DNA from: Acidaminococcus fermentans
Lineage (GTDB): Bacteria > Bacillota > Negativicutes > Acidaminococcales > Acidaminococcaceae
Direction of reading: 5' to 3'
Length of the DNA stretch: 64,000 nt
NCBI RefSeq assembly: GCF_009696675.1
Contig: NZ_VULN01000001.1
Coordinates: 186,001 to 250,000 of the forward strand
Program-made: the position numbers and the translations under genes
Notes under the pieces: generated by a model
Database searches by the model: none
Seen by the model: only the letters and a program-made list of their open reading frames with translations
What the model was told of the DNA's origin: nothing
In this document: positions 60,873 to 64,000 of the stretch, piece after piece
How positions within the stretch are numbered: the stretch's first letter is position 1
How the letters are laid out: each line of letters starts with the position of its first letter

Positions 60873-62072
60873 TTATATCCTCTCCCGGATGGCTTCCAGG
60901 AATTCTTCGCTGTTGACCTTCTTTTTATCCGGCAGGGTGGATACAGCTACCAGATCCCCGGTCATGATCCCTTCTTCAAGGGTCTGGATGGTGGCTTTTT
61001 CCAGCCGGTCGGCAAAATCCACCAGGTCCGGCAGCTGGTCCATCTGGCCCCGTTTCCGCAGGGCCCCGGTCCAGGCAAACAGGGTGGCCACCGGGTTGGT
61101 GGAGGTCTTTTCCCCTTTCAGGTACCGGTAATAGTGGCGCTGTACCGTGCCGTGGGCCGCTTCGTATTCATAGCAGCCGTCCGGGGACACCAGCACGGAA
61201 GTCATCATGGCCAGGCTCCCGAAGGCGGTGGCCATCATGTCGCTCATCACGTCCCCGTCGTAGTTCTTGCAGGCCCAGATCATGCCCCCTTTGGACCGGA
61301 CCACCCGGGCCACCACGTCGTCGATGAGGGTGTAGAAATATTCGATGCCGGCGGCTTCGAACTTTTCCTTGTATTCCCGGTCGTAGATATCCTGGAAAAT
61401 ATCCTTGAACCGGTGGTCATAGATCTTGGACACCGTGTCTTTGGTGGCAAACCACAGGTCTTCCTTCTGTTCCAGGGCATAGTTGAAGCAGGACCGGGCA
61501 AAATTGCTGATGGACTTGTCCGTATTGTAGACTCCCTGGACGATCCCGGCATCCGGGAAATCCATAATGGTCCGGCGGGTCACCTTCCCGTCCGCTCCGG
61601 TAACCACCAGTTCCGCCTTGGCCGGGCCCTCCACCCGGATTTCCGTGTTCTTGTAAATGTCCCCGTAGGCGTGCCGGGCAATGGTAATGGGCTTTTCCCA
61701 GGTAGGGATCAGAGGCCGGATGCCCTTCACCATAATGGGCTTCCGGAACACCGTCCCGTCCAAAATGGCCCGGATGGTGCCGTTGGGGCTGGCCCACATC
61801 TTTTTCAAGCCATATTCCTTTACCCGGGCTGCGTTGGCCGTAATGGTGGCGCATTTCACCGCCACCCCGTACTTTTTCGTTGCCAGGGCTGAATCGATGG
61901 TCACCTGGTCATCTGTATCATCCCGGTGCTTCATGCCCAGGTCGTAATATTCCGTTTTCAGGTCCACATAAGGAAGGATCAGGATATCCTTGATCATCTT
62001 CCAAAGGATCCGGGTCATTTCATCCCCGTCCATTTCCACCAGAGGGGTGGTCATCTTGATTTTATCCGCCAT
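60873..62072 (-). CDS. icd: NADP-dependent isocitrate dehydrogenase (eukaryote-like type II)
   Basis: The 399-aa protein converts isocitrate to 2-oxoglutarate. It belongs to the homodimeric type II class rather than the E. coli type. It has [17 protein letters not shown] near residue 7, [16 protein letters not shown] near residue 95 (isocitrate loop), [17 protein letters not shown] near 270 and [11 protein letters not shown] near 305. The ATG at 62072 follows AAAGGAG. In a glutamate/citrate user it could supply or drain 2-oxoglutarate. It is flanked by hairpins and appears monocistronic. Confidence 0.93.
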   Translation of the reverse strand: MADKIKMTTPLVEMDGDEMTRILWKMIKDILILPYVDLKTEYYDLGMKHRDDTDDQVTIDSALATKKYGVAVKCATITANAARVKEYGLKKMWASPNGTIRAILDGTVFRKPIMVKGIRPLIPTWEKPITIARHAYGDIYKNTEIRVEGPAKAELVVTGADGKVTRRTIMDFPDAGIVQGVYNTDKSISNFARSCFNYALEQKEDLWFATKDTVSKIYDHRFKDIFQDIYDREYKEKFEAAGIEYFYTLIDDVVARVVRSKGGMIWACKNYDGDVMSDMMATAFGSLAMMTSVLVSPDGCYEYEAAHGTVQRHYYRYLKGEKTSTNPVATLFAWTGALRKRGQMDQLPDLVDFADRLEKATIQTLEEGIMTGDLVAVSTLPDKKKVNSEEFLEAIRERI

Positions 62073-62218
62073 ATCATATTCTCCTTTCCCAAACAAAGAC
62101 AGCACTATGTACTGTATGTATCATACCACAGATGGGATAAAGGGAAAAATACGAAAAAACGGGGTACGGTATAGGATATATTGATGGGTAGGTGGGTAGG
62201 TGGTATTGACCATTGACA

Positions 62219-62255
62219 AAAAAGGTGCTGCACGCTTTTTGTGCAGCACCTTTAC
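62219..62255 (-). terminator. ppaC terminator
   Basis: GGTGCTGCAC pairs with GTGCAGCACC, with a T-run on the minus strand, 5 nt after the ppaC stop. Two imperfect heptads (GTATTGA, CCATTGA) lie beyond it at 62206-62219. Confidence 0.85.
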
Positions 62256-62259
62256 GCTC

Positions 62260-63189
62260 TTACCCCTTAAACGCGTCGGTCAGAGGCGGTACGATCTGTT
62301 TCTTCCGGGACAGCACCTTGGGCAGGTGGTAATGGCCGTCGGCTTCAGCCTTCCCGAAGGCCTTGTCCAGGATGTCCTTGTTCTTGCCGGCCCACAGCAG
62401 CTCGGTGACTTCATCCATAATGTCGGTGACCATCAGCAGGGTGGTGTCCGCTTCTCCTCCGTCCACCATGGCCTGGAGGGCTTTCTGGAGTTCCGGCCAT
62501 TTGGCTTTGGCAGCTTCCCCGTTCATCACGTTCACCTGGGCCACAGTGACTTTCCCCTGAGGGAAGTCGAATTCCTTCATGTCCCCATGGCAGATTTCTT
62601 CCGCACTCATGGAGTTGATGGCGGAACCGGCCTGGAGCATTTCCAGGGCATAGGCCTGGGGATCAGCGATTTCCGCGATCTTGGCCAGGGCACCGGCAGC
62701 TTCCTTGTCCTTTTCCGTGGTGGTGGGAGACTTGAAGTACAGGGTGTCGGAACTGATGGCGGAGAACAGCAGCCCGGCGATTTCCTTGGGCAGGGTCAGA
62801 CCGTTTTCCACAGCCACATTGTACAGGATGGTGGCAGTGCACCCTACCGGCTGCATCCGGACGAACAGGGGATTGGCGGTGACGATGCCCCCCAGACGGT
62901 GATGGTCGATGATTTCCAGCAGGTTGGCCTTGTCCAGCCCGTCCACAGCCTGGCTCATTTCATTGTGGTCCACCAGGATGATTTTCTGCCCTTCGTCCAC
63001 CTTTTCCACCAGTTCCGGAGCCGCCACTTTCCAGTGGTCCAGCACAAACTGGGTTTCCGGGTTCACCTTCCCGGCCCGGCAGGCGGTGACCTTTTCCCCC
63101 AGCTGGGTCTTGATCCAGGTGTAGCTCAGGGCAGAGCAAATGGAGTCCGTATCCGGGTTCTTATGCCCGGTGATGATGATGTTTTCCAT
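62260..63189 (-). CDS. ppaC: Manganese-dependent inorganic pyrophosphatase
   Basis: The 309-aa DHH-family enzyme hydrolyses pyrophosphate. The metal-binding motifs are GHKNPDTDSICSALSY near residue 8, DHNE near 75 and DHHRLGG near 97. A C-terminal DHHA2 domain ends with the SRKKQIVPPL block near residue 295. There is no CBS pair, so it is the short unregulated type. AAGGAG lies upstream of the ATG at 63189. Confidence 0.95.
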   Translation of the reverse strand: MENIIITGHKNPDTDSICSALSYTWIKTQLGEKVTACRAGKVNPETQFVLDHWKVAAPELVEKVDEGQKIILVDHNEMSQAVDGLDKANLLEIIDHHRLGGIVTANPLFVRMQPVGCTATILYNVAVENGLTLPKEIAGLLFSAISSDTLYFKSPTTTEKDKEAAGALAKIAEIADPQAYALEMLQAGSAINSMSAEEICHGDMKEFDFPQGKVTVAQVNVMNGEAAKAKWPELQKALQAMVDGGEADTTLLMVTDIMDEVTELLWAGKNKDILDKAFGKAEADGHYHLPKVLSRKKQIVPPLTDAFKG

Positions 63190-63240
63190 AAAAGCATCTC
63201 CTTGTATATTACTGTCAATCAATTTATTATAGCACAGTTT

Positions 63241-63636
63241 TGAAAGCCCATGGAAGCCAAACCCCATGGGCTTTTGGCATTGAACGAAAACGCAGCCCAA
63301 GGGCTGCTAACCCACCACCATTGCGCAGGCGCAACGGTCCCCAGCTGCGGCATAAGCGACCTCGCTATCCGCTAAAGCGGATGCTCCCTGCTTACGCCCT
63401 TGAAAAGGGCGGATAGTGGCACACAGGCCATGCTCTGGTGCCGCCTAGGCAATGGGCCCGAGCCCCCAGCGGCTATCCACCATACACATGGGAGCAGACT
63501 GTATAACTGTCGAGGCCCCAGCAGATATCCGCCCTTTACAAGGGCGGGGGACCAGCCGTCAGGCTGGTGGTGGATTAGCAGCGCCAGCTGCGTTTCCCTT
63601 CACAGGAACCCGCAAGCCGGGTTCCTTCCAATGGTT
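63241..63636. repeat. Family B palindromic repeat, copy 5
   Basis: A GCCCATGG / CCATGGGC-type hairpin (63246-63272) leads into the B body (63287-63597), which has standard outer arms but a different core. The core contains GCATAAGCGACC and CTATCCGCTAAAGCGGATG-like hairpins. The right side has GGAACCCG / CGGGTTCC (63604-63624). Heptads follow (63635-63662) and continue into the coding end of the next gene. No gene lies in 63190-63636. Confidence 0.82.
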
Positions 63637-64000
63637 TCAACCTTCAGCCTTCTGACTCCCGACGGGTACCCCGAACCTCCCCATCAGCCTTCTGGCCTGA
63701 TGGTACCCGTCCATGGCGGCGCTCATGATGCCGCCGGCGTAGCCGGCCCCTTCTCCGGTGGGGTACAGCCCCCGGCAGTTCACCGACTGGCCGTCCTCTC
63801 CCCGGAGGATCCGCACCGGAGCCGAAGTCCGGGTCTCCACCCCGATCATCAGCCCCTGGGTGCTGAACCCGGGCAGCTTCCGTTCAAAATCCCGCAGCCC
63901 ATGTTCCAGGGATTCCGTCACAAAGTCCGGCAAAATCTTCCGCAGGTCCGCCGGCACAAGGCCCGGCCGGTAGCTGGGACGGAACTTCACCTTCAGGTCC
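63637..64000 (-). CDS. FAD-dependent oxidoreductase, C-terminal part (cut by the window end)
   Basis: Only the last 121 codons are in the window; the frame stays open to 64000. It has the end of the COG2509-type flavoprotein, with PVRILRGEDGQ and the signature GLYPTGEGAGYAGGIMSAAMDG. These proteins are NAD(P)/FAD-dependent dehydrogenases of unclear substrate. The final codons (VGSQKAEG-stop) are read from four 7-bp units at 63635-63662. Confidence 0.85.
   Translation of the reverse strand, partial: DLKVKFRPSYRPGLVPADLRKILPDFVTESLEHGLRDFERKLPGFSTQGLMIGVETRTSAPVRILRGEDGQSVNCRGLYPTGEGAGYAGGIMSAAMDGYHQARRLMGRFGVPVGSQKAEG

Overview
The window is about 64 kb of a GC-rich, gene-dense chromosome and reads as core genome with repeat-filled intergenic spacers. 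The gene set points to an anaerobic, amino-acid-fermenting member of the Negativicutes, most likely Acidaminococcus (A. fermentans-like). It has a sodium/glutamate symporter (gltS), a complete crotonyl-CoA to butyryl-CoA gene set (thl-bcd-hbd-crt), a sodium-pump decarboxylase beta subunit, and Firmicutes-type gene order and regulators (ispE-purR-glmU-prs-pth, an ileS T-box, PyrR, HutP). It also carries an Skp/OmpH periplasmic chaperone, which implies an outer membrane. The species call is inference; no 16S gene lies in the window.

Layout. 1-7.9 kb: a leftward housekeeping cluster ispE-gntR-purR-threonine ammonia-lyase-glmU, then prs and pth-galU. 8.4-12 kb: a YitT transporter and a divergent LysR/NhaC pair. 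12.4-17.7 kb: leftward comEA-comEC-holA-gltS. 17.9-23 kb: a MATE exporter, a secreted cupin, an M18 aminopeptidase and a NagZ-like glycosidase. 23.2-27.4 kb: the butyrate operon. 27.6-31.9 kb: two uncharacterised proteins and ACT-PFL-nth. 32.4-37.2 kb: purC, a nucleosidase, a SIMPL protein and trxA-trxB-rrf2. 37.6-40.1 kb: a second NhaC, Skp, and a CopZ/CsoR metal pair. 40.6-47.5 kb: ileS under a T-box, and an FMN dehydrogenase-ktrB-ktrA-trmH operon. 47.7-49 kb: a sodium-pump beta subunit with a 40-aa membrane partner behind an attenuator-like leader. 49.5-50.1 kb: a small AT-rich toxin-antitoxin-like pair. 50.5-58.7 kb: a hydrolase, then lspA-rluD-pyrR-smc-ftsY, a probable 6S RNA and a phosphatase. 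58.9-64 kb: a secreted protein, four tRNAs, hutP, icd, ppaC and the end of a flavoprotein gene.

The most unusual feature is the organisation of the spacers. At least twenty carry tracts of degenerate 7-bp tandem repeats, typically flanked by a gene-proximal hairpin and a second, variable hairpin. In twelve places a palindromic repeat body of one of two families (A, seven copies; B, five copies) sits between two such modules that face each other. Three genes (lysR, the nucleosidase, the terminal flavoprotein) have their stop codon inside the 7-bp tract. The architecture resembles cyanobacterial heptanucleotide STRR repeats but is combined here with terminator-like hairpins.

Functionally the window joins glutamate uptake, crotonyl-CoA reduction to butyrate and sodium cycling (GltS, two NhaC proteins, the OadB-type beta subunit, KtrAB). 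The other enzymes of the hydroxyglutarate pathway, the electron-transfer flavoprotein and the remaining decarboxylase subunits are not here.
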